From: Phragmitibacter sp965284365
GTDB lineage: Bacteria; Verrucomicrobiota; Verrucomicrobiia; Verrucomicrobiales; Verrucomicrobiaceae
Length of the DNA stretch: 64,000 bases
Reading direction: 5' to 3'
Assembly (NCBI GenBank): GCA_965284365.1
Contig: OZ260079.1
Coordinates: forward strand, 2,604,001 to 2,668,000
Shown here: piece after piece, positions 24,812 to 33,174 of the stretch
Layout: each line of letters starts with the position of its first letter
Numbering within the stretch: position 1 is the first letter of the stretch
The notes under the pieces: generated by a model
What the model saw: the letters and a program-made list of their open reading frames with translations, nothing else
What the model was told of the DNA's origin: nothing
The model's database searches: none
Made by a program: the position numbers and the translations under genes

Positions 24812-25180
24812 ATGTTGCAGATGGAATCAGAAATCGCGATCGCCGACAACACCGGCGCGCGGATGGCCGAGATGATCGGCGTCATCGGCAAGAAGAACAA
24901 GCGTACGGCAGGCGTGGGTGATGTGATCACCGCGCACGTGCGTGAATCGACCCCCACCGCTCAGGTGAAAAAGGGTGAAGTGGTCCGCGCCGTGGTGGTG
25001 CGCACCGCCGCCCCGATCCGCCGTTCCGATGGCTCGATCCTGCGCTTCGACAAGAACGCCATTGTCATCATCGACAAGGACAACAATCCCCGTGGTAGCC
25101 GTATCTTCGGACCTGTCGCTCGTGAACTGCGCGACAAGAACTTCATGAAGATCGTCTCCCTGGCCCCTGAGGTTCTCTAA
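24812..25180 (+). CDS. rplN: 50S ribosomal protein L14 (uL14)
   Basis: 122 residues from ATG 24812, the exact family length. An in-frame extension to 24737 has no family match, and the AAGAGGAAT ribosome site sits just before 24812. Recognised from MLQMESEIAIADNTGA, GVGDVITAHVRE, VVRTAAPIRRSDGS and RIFGPVARELRDKNFMKI. Binds 23S helix 95 and forms an intersubunit bridge. Confidence 0.98.
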   Translation: MLQMESEIAIADNTGARMAEMIGVIGKKNKRTAGVGDVITAHVRESTPTAQVKKGEVVRAVVVRTAAPIRRSDGSILRFDKNAIVIIDKDNNPRGSRIFGPVARELRDKNFMKIVSLAPEVL

Positions 25181-25222
25181 GCCGGAATCTCATCCCAACC
25201 CTATCTCTATTTCTCTCCATCC

Positions 25223-25477
25223 ATGAGCCAGATTAAGACCCACGTCCGCAAAGGCGACCTCGTTGAGGTGATTACGGGTGACCATAAAGGTTCCCAAGGC
25301 ACCGTCCTTCAAGTCGTGAAAAAGAGCGACACCACCGGCCCTCGTGTGCTTATCGAAGGCGTGAACATGATCAAGAAGTCAGTGCGGCCTTCCCAGGACC
25401 GCCCACAAGGTGGATTCGCGGAGCGCGAAGCCCCAATTCACATTTCTAATGTGAAACTTGTTGAAAAGAAAAAGTAA
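25223..25477 (+). CDS. rplX: 50S ribosomal protein L24 (uL24)
   Basis: 84 residues, slightly shorter than E. coli (104) but within the family range. The KOW motif KGDLVEVITGDHKGSQGTVL and the IEGVNMIKKSVRPS block are clear. A primary 23S-binding assembly initiator. Confidence 0.96.
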   Translation: MSQIKTHVRKGDLVEVITGDHKGSQGTVLQVVKKSDTTGPRVLIEGVNMIKKSVRPSQDRPQGGFAEREAPIHISNVKLVEKKK

Positions 25478-25502
25478 CTCGCCATCTTCCCGGCCCCCGA
25501 AT

Positions 25503-25526
25503 CGCCGCCCAAGCTCGAGGGTGGCG
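25503..25526 (+). promoter_or_regulatory. Hairpin in the rplX-rplE gap
   Basis: CGCCGCCC and GGGTGGCG form an 8-bp stem (one G-U pair) around an AAGCTCGA loop, 27 bases before the rplE start. In E. coli the S8 repressor site of the spc operon also lies at the rplE start. Here I see only the position and a hairpin, not the S8-site sequence. Confidence 0.3.
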
Positions 25527-25553
25527 GGGTGAACAACCAACAGGGTGATCTCT

Positions 25554-26147
25554 ATGCAACCAGAACTGCAACAGCTTTACAAAGACAAAATCGTTTCCCA
25601 TCTCCAAAAAGAACTTGGCCTGACCAATATCCATCAGGTTCCCAAGCTGGAGAAAATCGTCATTAACTGCTCCGTTGGTAAGGAGACTGATCGCAAGCAG
25701 GCGGTCGAAGATGCAGTGAAGGACGTGAGCCTGATCACCGGGCAAAAGCCGATCATCACCTTCAGCAAGAAGGCGATTGCCAACTTCAAGTTGCGCGCTG
25801 GTGAAGCTATCGGCGTGAAAGTGACCCTCCGTGGTCGCCGCATGTATGATTTCATGCTGCGCCTCGTGAAGACAGCGATCCCGAAGATCCGTGACTTTCG
25901 CGGTGTTGCGCCCCGTGCCTTTGACGGCCGTGGCAACTACACGATGGGCATTTCCGACCAGTCCATTTTCCCTGAGATCGAGCTCGACAAGATCAAGCGC
26001 TCCCTCGGTTTTGACGTCACCTTCGTGACGGACGCCACCACTGACGAACATGCCCGTGAGTTGCTGCGCGCGCTCGGTATGCCATTCCGCAGCAAGACTC
26101 CCGCACCTGCTGGCCAACAGCAGACGCAGGAACAAGCCGCCGCCTAA
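25554..26147 (+). CDS. rplE: 50S ribosomal protein L5 (uL5)
   Basis: 197 residues from ATG 25554; a GTG three codons earlier (25545) is in frame, but the AGGGTGAT ribosome site fits the ATG better. Typical blocks are LEKIVINCSVG, GQKPIITFSKKAIANFKLR, GVKVTLRGRRMYDFM and DFRGVAPRAFDGRGNY. Binds 5S rRNA. The next gene in most spc operons, rpsN (S14), is absent: only 33 bp separate rplE from rpsH. Confidence 0.97.
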   Translation: MQPELQQLYKDKIVSHLQKELGLTNIHQVPKLEKIVINCSVGKETDRKQAVEDAVKDVSLITGQKPIITFSKKAIANFKLRAGEAIGVKVTLRGRRMYDFMLRLVKTAIPKIRDFRGVAPRAFDGRGNYTMGISDQSIFPEIELDKIKRSLGFDVTFVTDATTDEHARELLRALGMPFRSKTPAPAGQQQTQEQAAA

Positions 26148-26180
26148 GCCAACTTATTTTTCCAGACACGAGGAACCGAC

Positions 26181-26579
26181 ATGAGTGTACTCTCCGACCC
26201 AATCTCAGACTTTCTGACCCGCATCAAAAATGCGAGCCGCTCCGCCAAGGATGAATCCCTTGCACCCTTCTCGAAATTGAAGGCTGAAGTGGCCCGCATC
26301 CTTCAGGAAGAAGGTTATATCTGGTCTTACGAAGTGGTCTCCGTGGATGAAAAGCCACAGATCAAAGTGAAGCTGAAGTATCAGGGTAAAACGCCTGCGA
26401 TCACCGATGTGAAGCGCGTCAGCAAGCCTGGTCTGCGCAAGTATGTGGGAGTGGACGAAGTGCCGCGCGTTTTGGGCGGGCTGGGTATTTCCATTCTCTC
26501 CACGCCTCAGGGCGTGATGACCGGCGCGAGAGCGCGCAAGGCAAAAGTGGGCGGCGAATTGCTGGCTCTAGTTTGGTAA
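26181..26579 (+). CDS. rpsH: 30S ribosomal protein S8 (uS8)
   Basis: 132 residues, normal. Starts with SDPISDFLTRIKNASR and ends with GLGISILSTPQGVMTGARARK and GGELLALVW. A central-domain 16S-binding protein, and the autogenous repressor of the spc operon in E. coli. It directly follows rplE. Confidence 0.98.
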   Translation: MSVLSDPISDFLTRIKNASRSAKDESLAPFSKLKAEVARILQEEGYIWSYEVVSVDEKPQIKVKLKYQGKTPAITDVKRVSKPGLRKYVGVDEVPRVLGGLGISILSTPQGVMTGARARKAKVGGELLALVW

Positions 26580-26595
26580 CTGAGGATTTAAGAAA

Positions 26596-27135
26596 ATGTC
26601 ACGCGTAGGTAAAACAGCCATCACCGTCCCGGCCAAGGTCAACGTCAAAGTTGACACTGACCGCAACGTCCAAGTTGAAGGACCCAAGGGCAAACTCAAC
26701 TACACGCTCCCTGTCGGGATCTCGTTGAAGCAGGAGGGCGACATCATCAATCTGGAGCGCGCTTCCGATGAGCGCCGTCTTCGTGCGTTGCACGGTACCG
26801 CCCAGCGTTTGGTGAGCAACATGGTCACCGGCGTCAGCCAGGGTTTCCGTAAGGATCTCGAAATTCAGGGCGTGGGCTTCCGTGCCGCCGTCAAGGGAAC
26901 CAACCTCGACCTCAGCCTTGGTTACTCCCATCCGTTGCTTCACCCGATCCCAAAGGATCTGAAAGTTACGGTCAACGAAAACACGAAGATCGCTGTTGAA
27001 GGTGTGGACAAGCAGTTGGTGGGGCAGTTCGCCGCCGACGTCCGCAGTTACTACCCGCCGGAGCCTTACAAGGGCAAGGGCGTGCGTTATGCCGGTGAAT
27101 ATGTCCGGCGCAAGGAAGGTAAGAGCGTCAAATAA
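26596..27135 (+). CDS. rplF: 50S ribosomal protein L6 (uL6)
   Basis: 179 residues, normal. SRVGKTAITVPAKV at the start, LHGTAQRLVSNMVTGVSQGF in the middle and YYPPEPYKGKGVRYAGEYVRRKEGK at the end are diagnostic (segments quoted in part). Located near the sarcin-ricin loop and factor-binding site. Confidence 0.98.
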   Translation: MSRVGKTAITVPAKVNVKVDTDRNVQVEGPKGKLNYTLPVGISLKQEGDIINLERASDERRLRALHGTAQRLVSNMVTGVSQGFRKDLEIQGVGFRAAVKGTNLDLSLGYSHPLLHPIPKDLKVTVNENTKIAVEGVDKQLVGQFAADVRSYYPPEPYKGKGVRYAGEYVRRKEGKSVK

Positions 27136-27165
27136 CGCACTGCTGAAAAGCACTAGGAGACCCAC

Positions 27166-27522
27166 ATGGCTACCATCAATCGCAAACAAATTCGCCGCCG
27201 CGTCCACGACCGGATCCGCAAGCACGTCACCGGCACTGGTGAGCGTCCTCGCCTGGCAGTTCATTTCTCAAACCAAAAAGTGTACGCCCAGATCATCGAT
27301 GATGAAAAAGGCCACACCCTGGTATCCGCTTCCACGGCGGAAAAGGCTCTGGCTGCCAAAGGCGCCAACATCGCCAATGCAACCTTGGTCGGCGCCGCTA
27401 TCGCGGAGAAGGCTATTGCTGCCAATATCACCAAAGTCGTGTTCGACCGCGGTGGCTTCATTTATCACGGCAAGGTGAAGGCTCTGGCCGACGCTGCTCG
27501 TGAAAAAGGACTTCAGTTTTAA
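27166..27522 (+). CDS. rplR: 50S ribosomal protein L18 (uL18)
   Basis: 118 residues, normal. RRRVHDRIRKHVTG and RPRLAVHFSNQKVYAQIIDD at the N-terminus, then VVFDRGGFIYHGKVKALADAAREKGL at the C-terminus (quoted in part). Binds 5S rRNA together with L5. A TAGGAGA ribosome site precedes the ATG. Confidence 0.98.
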   Translation: MATINRKQIRRRVHDRIRKHVTGTGERPRLAVHFSNQKVYAQIIDDEKGHTLVSASTAEKALAAKGANIANATLVGAAIAEKAIAANITKVVFDRGGFIYHGKVKALADAAREKGLQF

Positions 27523-27542
27523 TCTGTCTATCACACTTCATT

Positions 27543-28070
27543 ATGGCTTATTCCTCCAGAAAACCCGCGGAATCCAATGATGGTGAACGCTCCGACATGA
27601 CTGAAAAAGTCGTGTTCATCAATCGTTGCGCCAAGGTTGTGAAAGGCGGACGCCGCTTCAGCTTCAGCGCCCTCGTGGTGGCTGGCGACCAGCAAGGCAA
27701 AGTCGGTTTCGGCTTTGGCAAGGCGAACGAAGTCTCCGATGCCATCAAGAAGGCCAGCGAGTCCTCCCGCAAGGGCTTGGTGAAGGTGAACATCAGAAAC
27801 TCGACCATCCCGCATGAAGTGCTGGGCGAGCATGGTGGTGGCCGCGTGCTTCTGAAGCCAGCCTCTCCTGGTACGGGCATCATCGCCGGTGGTGGCGTGC
27901 GTGCCGTGTGCGAAGCAGCTGGTGTGAAAGACGTGCTGGCGAAGTCCCTCGGCTCCAGCAACCACGCCAATGTGGTGAAGGCCACTCTTGCGGCGCTCGC
28001 TTCCCTGCGGATGCCTGATGAAATCCTGAAAATGCGCGGCAAGAAGATCGCCGAGAAGCAAGCCCTGTAA
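27543..28070 (+). CDS. rpsE: 30S ribosomal protein S5 (uS5)
   Basis: 175 residues. The dsRBD-like domain (EKVVFINRCAKVVKGGRRFSF shortened, VGFGFGKANEVSDAI) and the C-terminal domain (GRVLLKPASPGTGIIAGGGVRA shortened, GSSNHANVVKATLAAL) are intact. Functions in decoding fidelity and mRNA entry. rpmD (L30), which usually follows, is absent; rplO starts 50 bp later. Confidence 0.98.
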   Translation: MAYSSRKPAESNDGERSDMTEKVVFINRCAKVVKGGRRFSFSALVVAGDQQGKVGFGFGKANEVSDAIKKASESSRKGLVKVNIRNSTIPHEVLGEHGGGRVLLKPASPGTGIIAGGGVRAVCEAAGVKDVLAKSLGSSNHANVVKATLAALASLRMPDEILKMRGKKIAEKQAL

Positions 28071-28120
28071 GCTGAGTTGGCTCCCAGGCGAAATACGAAA
28101 CTTTTGGAACTGTCACTGTC

Positions 28121-28570
28121 ATGAGATTGCACGATATCAAACCACGCCCCGGCGCGAAACATCGCCGTAAACGCGTCGGCTGCGGCGAAAGCTCCGGTCA
28201 CGGGAAAACTTCTGGCCGTGGCAACAAGGGTCAAAAAGCCCGCTCCGGTGGCGCGATTCGTCCTGGCTTCGAAGGTGGTCAGATGCCCTTGCATCGTCGC
28301 CTTCCCAAGAAGGGTTTTAGCAACGATCAATTCCGCAATGTCGTTGAAGTGGTGAATCTCCGTGACCTGAACGACCGTTTCGAAGACGGCTCTGTGGTTA
28401 ACGAAGCTTCCCTTCGGGAATCGGGCCTGATCAATCGCCGCTGCGATGTGATCAAGGTGCTGGGTGACGGCGAAGTCACTCGCAAGTTGACCCTCGAGGT
28501 GGATAGAATCAGCGCGTCTGCCAAGGAAAAGATCGAAAAAGCGGGTGGCACGGTGACCATCAAGGCCTAA
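28121..28570 (+). CDS. rplO: 50S ribosomal protein L15 (uL15)
   Basis: 149 residues, normal. MRLHDIKPRPGAKHRRKRVG, GKTSGRGNKGQKAR and GGQMPLHRRLPKKGF are canonical. A late 50S assembly protein. An 84-bp gap with a strong hairpin separates it from secY. Confidence 0.98.
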   Translation: MRLHDIKPRPGAKHRRKRVGCGESSGHGKTSGRGNKGQKARSGGAIRPGFEGGQMPLHRRLPKKGFSNDQFRNVVEVVNLRDLNDRFEDGSVVNEASLRESGLINRRCDVIKVLGDGEVTRKLTLEVDRISASAKEKIEKAGGTVTIKA

Positions 28571-28600
28571 GCTGCCTGCCCGTTACAGCATGAATTTCCT

Positions 28601-28638
28601 GCAAGCGGCTCGGCGTGACCTGAGTCGCTTGCTGTTTT
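28601..28638 (+). terminator. Terminator-like hairpin between rplO and secY
   Basis: GCAAGCGGCTC (28601-28611) and GAGTCGCTTGC (28622-28632) pair over 11 bp with one G-U, around a 10-base loop, followed by TGTTTT. It may lower expression of secY and map relative to the ribosomal genes. Confidence 0.6.
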
Positions 28639-28654
28639 AAGACGCCTCTCTTCT

Positions 28655-30154
28655 ATGATTTCCGCTTTCGTCAATATTTTCAAAATACCCGATCTTCGTC
28701 AGCGCATTCTGTTCACGCTGGCCATGATCGTGATCGTCCGGATCGGTTACGCGATCACATTGCCGGGGGTCAATCCCAATGTGTTGGACGCTTGGATTCA
28801 GTCGCGTTCGGACGCGGCAGCCTCGCCTTTTGCGGCGGCAACAGCATTGCTGAATGTTTTCTCGGGCGGTGGCTTGCAGCGGTGCGCTATCTTTGCTTTA
28901 GGAATCATGCCTTACATCAGTGCTAGCATTATGATGCAGCTGCTGACTGCGGTGGTGCCAAGCATGAGCAAGCTCTCCCGTGAAGATGGGGGACGGCAGA
29001 AGATCAATCAGTGGACTCGGTTTGCCACGGTCGCTCTGTGCGTATTTCAAGGCTACTTGCTGGCTCGTTCCCTGCAGAATCCCGGTCAAAACATCTTTCT
29101 ATACGGTTTGGAAGACGTCATGCGGACGCATGGGCCATTGGTCCCCAATTTTGGCTATGGCTTTGTGCTTACCGCAGTGTTGACCATGACGGCGGGCAGC
29201 ATGTTTATCATGTGGCTCGGCGAGCAGATCACGGAGCGCGGTATCGGCAATGGTATCTCCCTGCTGATCTGTGTGAATATTGTGGCGGATCTTCCGGGAG
29301 CTCTTGTTCAGGTATGGAAACTGTATCTGGGCAAACCTAATGCAGGTCCCATGGATGCTTTGACGCTCCTCGGTCTGATTCTTTTGCTTTTGCTTGTCAT
29401 TGCAGGAATCATCGCCTTGACCCAAGCGCAACGCCGCATCGCGATTCAATATGCAAAGCGTGTTGTAGGTCGGAAGATGTATGGCGGTCAGACGCAATAC
29501 ATGCCGCTAAAGGTGAATTACGCAGGTGTGATGCCGATCATCTTTGCTCAGGCCATCCTGCTCTTTCCCTCGCAACTCATCAGCTTCATGTTCCCGGATG
29601 AACTGACAGTGCGACAGTGGGCGGAGTGGCTCACTTCCGGCGCGCCGTACATAATCATCTCCGCCGCGCTGATCTTCTTCTTTAGCTACTTCTGGGTGGC
29701 TACAATGTTCCAGCCGAATCAAATTGCTGAAGACTTGAAGAAAAGTGGTGGTTACGTACCGGGCGTTCGCCCTGGAAAGGCTACGGCAGACTTCCTGGAT
29801 TTTACCATGAGCCGTCTGACCTTTGCGGGCGCACTCTTCCTCACGGCGATCTATCTTTTCCCGATCCTGGTGCAAAAGCAACTGAACCTGGACCCTACGG
29901 TTTCCCAGTTCTTCGGGGGCACGAGCATCCTGATTCTGGTTGGCGTGGTGCTTGATATCATGCGCCAAGTAGAGACCCACCTTCTTCAGCGTCATTATGA
30001 CGGCTTCTTGCGCAAGGGTAAGATCCGTGGCCGTTTTGACCGTCCGCAGAGTGGTGGCATGGCTGCCAATCCGAAGCTCGTGGTCTGGCTCTGGACAATC
30101 ATTGCGATTATCGCCCTAGTTGGTGTATCCTTCGCAATCTTTCACGGCAAATAA
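28655..30154 (+). CDS. secY: Preprotein translocase subunit SecY
   Basis: 499 residues, longer than E. coli (443), mainly through longer loops. Ten membrane segments are apparent. Signatures are RIGYAITLPGVNPN in the plug region, GIMPYISASIMMQLL, GGRQKINQWTR, GIGNGISLLI and RRIAIQYAKR with YMPLKVNYAGVMPIIFA. The cytoplasmic C5 loop PGVRPGKAT is present. It forms the protein-conducting channel with SecE and SecG, which are not in this window. Its place after rplO is the usual one. Confidence 0.98.
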   Translation: MISAFVNIFKIPDLRQRILFTLAMIVIVRIGYAITLPGVNPNVLDAWIQSRSDAAASPFAAATALLNVFSGGGLQRCAIFALGIMPYISASIMMQLLTAVVPSMSKLSREDGGRQKINQWTRFATVALCVFQGYLLARSLQNPGQNIFLYGLEDVMRTHGPLVPNFGYGFVLTAVLTMTAGSMFIMWLGEQITERGIGNGISLLICVNIVADLPGALVQVWKLYLGKPNAGPMDALTLLGLILLLLLVIAGIIALTQAQRRIAIQYAKRVVGRKMYGGQTQYMPLKVNYAGVMPIIFAQAILLFPSQLISFMFPDELTVRQWAEWLTSGAPYIIISAALIFFFSYFWVATMFQPNQIAEDLKKSGGYVPGVRPGKATADFLDFTMSRLTFAGALFLTAIYLFPILVQKQLNLDPTVSQFFGGTSILILVGVVLDIMRQVETHLLQRHYDGFLRKGKIRGRFDRPQSGGMAANPKLVVWLWTIIAIIALVGVSFAIFHGK

Positions 30155-30226
30155 CTGGTCATCCACCGGAGCGGCGTTGGATTTCCTGACGCCGCAAAAA
30201 AGGACCGGTGGGGACGCATTGCTCCC

Positions 30227-31051
30227 ATGGCACTAGCCTTCGACAGAATCCCAACGCGGCACGGCAAAGCCCTTGATGGTATGCGAGTCGCTTGCGCTCT
30301 GGCGCGGGACATCCTCCTCAAATGCGCCGCCATGGTGCAGCCCGGAGTGACGACTGCGGAGATCGACCGCTTCGCTGCTGCTGAGATCAAAGCGCATGGC
30401 GCCATCAGCGCCTTCCTCAACTATCAGGTGGGCAACAAACGCTTCCCCGGTCACATCTGCATCGGCTTTAACGAGGAAGTCGTCCATGGGATCGGCAACG
30501 ACCGTGCCATCGCTCCGGGTGACATCATCAAAATTGATGTTGGGATCATTAAGGATGGCTGGGTGGGGGATAATGCTCTCACCGTACCGGTGCCGCCCAT
30601 TTCAGCCGATGTGCAGAAGCTGTTGTCTGCGACAGAAGACTCTCTTGAGATCGCGCTCGATTGGGCTCGAGAAGGCTCGATGCTCGGCGATCTCTGCCAT
30701 TCGGTGGAGAACTATGTGAACCGGCACGGCCTGACCGTGGTGCGCGAGTACGTGGGTCACGGGGTCGGTCGAAAGTTGCACGAGGAACCGCAAGTGCCCA
30801 ATTATGGCACCAAAGGGGCCAAACCCCGTCTGCGCGCTGGCATGACTCTGGCCATCGAGCCCATGATCAACTTGGGAACGGATCGCACCAAGACTCTGGC
30901 AGATGGCTGGACCGTGGTTACCCTGGATAAAATGCCGAGCGCTCACTATGAGCACGTCGTTCTCATCACGAAAGGTGAGCCGGAGATTCTCACGGCGCGG
31001 GCTCGGCTGAATCCACCCTTGACGCAGCCCTTGGACCGGACGGTTGCTTAG
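30227..31051 (+). CDS. map: Methionine aminopeptidase, type I
   Basis: 274 residues. Removes N-terminal methionine from nascent proteins. Metal ligands are visible in order: IDVGIIKDGWVGDNA (two Asp), YVGHGVGRKLHEEP (His), AIEPM (Glu) and HYEHVVLI (Glu). Located after secY, as in many bacteria. The genes that often follow map (infA, rpmJ, rpsM, rpsK, rpsD, rpoA, rplQ) are not here. Confidence 0.97.
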   Translation: MALAFDRIPTRHGKALDGMRVACALARDILLKCAAMVQPGVTTAEIDRFAAAEIKAHGAISAFLNYQVGNKRFPGHICIGFNEEVVHGIGNDRAIAPGDIIKIDVGIIKDGWVGDNALTVPVPPISADVQKLLSATEDSLEIALDWAREGSMLGDLCHSVENYVNRHGLTVVREYVGHGVGRKLHEEPQVPNYGTKGAKPRLRAGMTLAIEPMINLGTDRTKTLADGWTVVTLDKMPSAHYEHVVLITKGEPEILTARARLNPPLTQPLDRTVA

Positions 31052-31131
31052 AGCGGACTTCAGAGTTGCCCGAACAATTCGTTCATCTGGGTTCTGCTTT
31101 GCAGATTGGCCAGAGCGCCTAAACTAAAGGC

Positions 31132-31902
31132 ATGACAAAATTCCGTCCCTGTATCGATCTCCACCAAGGTAAGGTGAAGCAGATCGTCGGGTCATCACTG
31201 ATTGATGGGGCAGTCGTACAGGAAAACTTTGTCAGTGAACGGCCCGCAGAGTGGTATGCCGAACTTTATCAGCGCGACAGCCTGAAAGGTGGTCACGTCA
31301 TCATGTTGGGTGGAGGCAACGAAGCTGCTGCACTTGCTGCGGTTCAGGCGTACCCCAATGGCCTCCAGGTCGGCGGTGGCATCAATCCCGACAATGCCCT
31401 GAAGTATCTGGAGACTGGCGCCAGTCATGTCATCGTGACGAGCTATGTATTCGATGATCAGGCGCGGTTCAGTCAGGCCAAGCTGGATGCCATATTCGCG
31501 AAGACAGGCCGCGAACGTCTCGTGCTCGACCTGAGCTGCAAGGCCACGCAGGACGGCTGGGTGGTGGCGACCAACCGCTGGCAAACACTGACAAATCTGC
31601 CTGTGAATAGCGAAACGATCGCCAGGCTCACGCCCTATTGCTCCGAATTCCTCATCCACGCCGTGGACGTGGAAGGCAAATGCCAGGGCATTGATGGCGC
31701 CCTCGCCGAATGCCTGGGTGCATGGTGTCAGATCCCCGTTACTTATGCAGGCGGGGCGAGGAGCCTTGATGACTTGCGTCTTGTGCAAAGGTTAAGTGCG
31801 GGCCGCGTGGATGTGACCATCGGAAGCGCGCTGGACATTTTTGGTGGATCCGGAGTGCGCTATACCGATTGCGTGGCTTACAATCACCGCACTGCTGCCT
31901 AA
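31132..31902 (+). CDS. hisA: HisA isomerase of the eukaryotic (yeast His6) type
   Basis: 256 residues. Catalyses the Amadori isomerisation of ProFAR to PRFAR in histidine synthesis. The sequence matches the fungal/plant His6 branch rather than E. coli HisA: FRPCIDLHQGKVKQIVG with catalytic Asp9, then LQVGGGIN, HVIVTSYVF, LVLDLSCK with Asp133, WQTLTNLPVN, FLIHAVDVEGKCQGID and YAGGARSLDDL. No other his gene is adjacent. The classical HisA motif set is not seen. Confidence 0.9.
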   Translation: MTKFRPCIDLHQGKVKQIVGSSLIDGAVVQENFVSERPAEWYAELYQRDSLKGGHVIMLGGGNEAAALAAVQAYPNGLQVGGGINPDNALKYLETGASHVIVTSYVFDDQARFSQAKLDAIFAKTGRERLVLDLSCKATQDGWVVATNRWQTLTNLPVNSETIARLTPYCSEFLIHAVDVEGKCQGIDGALAECLGAWCQIPVTYAGGARSLDDLRLVQRLSAGRVDVTIGSALDIFGGSGVRYTDCVAYNHRTAA

Positions 31903-31979
31903 CGAGTGCAGCCGGGAACATCCGCTGAGGTGTTGCTCCGCGATTCCTGCGTGAATTCTTCATCCGTTGCGGCCTGTTA

Positions 31980-32017
31980 GCATGCCATAGGTTGTCTATG
32001 GATGCCGCACTGCTGCG
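31980..32017 (+). other. Two tandem small hairpins before the metallopeptidase gene
   Basis: CCATAG and CTATGG flank GTTGT, with outer GCAT and ATGC arms and a one-base bulge. A CCGC-ACTGCT-GCGG hairpin follows immediately. They sit 25-60 bases before ATG 32042 and could be leader structure or a weak terminator for hisA. Confidence 0.3.
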
Positions 32018-32041
32018 GATCACCTCTCGATCTCTATTTAA

Positions 32042-33103
32042 ATGAAACAATTCAACTGCGAATGCTCCAACATACTGTTCTTCGAAAACTCTCAGTGCCT
32101 GCAATGCGGCTCTGAGGTGGGCTTTGATCCCATCTCCGGTGACATGCACAAAGCGGGGCCAGAATTGCCCTATCAACGTTGCGCTAACGGAATTCAGCAT
32201 GGTGCCTGCAACTGGCTGTTGCCTGCGGATTCTGAAGATCAGTTCTGCATGGCCTGCCGACTCAACCAGGTCATTCCAGATTTGAGCAATGTGGATAATC
32301 TGGTTCTCTGGGCCAAGCTGGAAATCGCCAAGAGACGCGCGCTCTATTCCTTGCTGCAACTGGGCCTTCCGATTGTGCCCGCGAGCTCCGATGGCGCGCC
32401 GGGTCTAGCTTTTCAGTTTCTACAACCCACGGATGGGGCACCCGTTCTAACGGGGCATGAGAACGGCCTTATCACGATCAATCTGGAAGAGGCCGATGAT
32501 GCCATACGTGAGAGAAACCGACTCCAGCTTGGCGAGCCTTATCGCACCCTTCTGGGCCACTTTCGCCACGAGATCGGGCACTACTATTGGGATCAGTGGT
32601 TTGTGAATGGCCCGATGAAAGATGAGGTGCTGCCTGCGTTTCGCGAGTTGTTTGGAGACGAAACGGCTGACTACCAGCAGGCGATGCAAAACTACTACAA
32701 CAATGGGCCATCGCCCGATTGGGCTGGCGAATGCATCAGCGCCTACGCCAGCATGCATCCCTGGGAAGACTGGGCAGAGACCTGGGCCCATTATCTTCAT
32801 GTCACCGATACTCTAGAGACTGCGAGCTCGTTTGGGGTTCGCATTGATAGAAAAGTTCTGAGAGAAGTTACCCTCCCAGCGGATGACCGGGAGCTGCCTG
32901 CGCCATTCAAGTCGGACAATCCTGCGGAGGTTTTAGATCTCCTGCAAAGGTGGGTGGCGATCTCGCCGGCGATCAACGAAATCTCACGCAGCCTTGGTCA
33001 TACTACTTTGTACCCTTTCGCTTTGCCTGGCCCAGCCGTGCATAAATTCCATTTCATCCACCGCATGATCCAACGCCAGCAGAATGCTCCTTTGCCTAAA
33101 TAG
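32042..33103 (+). CDS. Putative zinc-binding metallopeptidase with N-terminal zinc ribbon (DUF2248-like)
   Basis: 353 residues. The N-terminal ribbon has Cys6-x-Cys8 and Cys19-x-x-Cys22, followed by a second Cys-rich part (CNW/CMAC). The catalytic helix has H176-E177-I-G-H180 in FRHEIGHYYW, and the downstream WEDWAETWAHYLH block offers a third-ligand Glu. This combination is the putative zinc-binding metallopeptidase family. There is no signal peptide, so it is cytoplasmic. Substrate unknown. Possibly in an operon with hisA, 139 bp upstream. Confidence 0.82.
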   Translation: MKQFNCECSNILFFENSQCLQCGSEVGFDPISGDMHKAGPELPYQRCANGIQHGACNWLLPADSEDQFCMACRLNQVIPDLSNVDNLVLWAKLEIAKRRALYSLLQLGLPIVPASSDGAPGLAFQFLQPTDGAPVLTGHENGLITINLEEADDAIRERNRLQLGEPYRTLLGHFRHEIGHYYWDQWFVNGPMKDEVLPAFRELFGDETADYQQAMQNYYNNGPSPDWAGECISAYASMHPWEDWAETWAHYLHVTDTLETASSFGVRIDRKVLREVTLPADDRELPAPFKSDNPAEVLDLLQRWVAISPAINEISRSLGHTTLYPFALPGPAVHKFHFIHRMIQRQQNAPLPK

Positions 33104-33174
33104 GCAGCGCACGGGGAATCCGTAGAAGAGTGGCGATCCACGCCGTAAGCATGCTTTTTGGCCTCAAATTGCAG

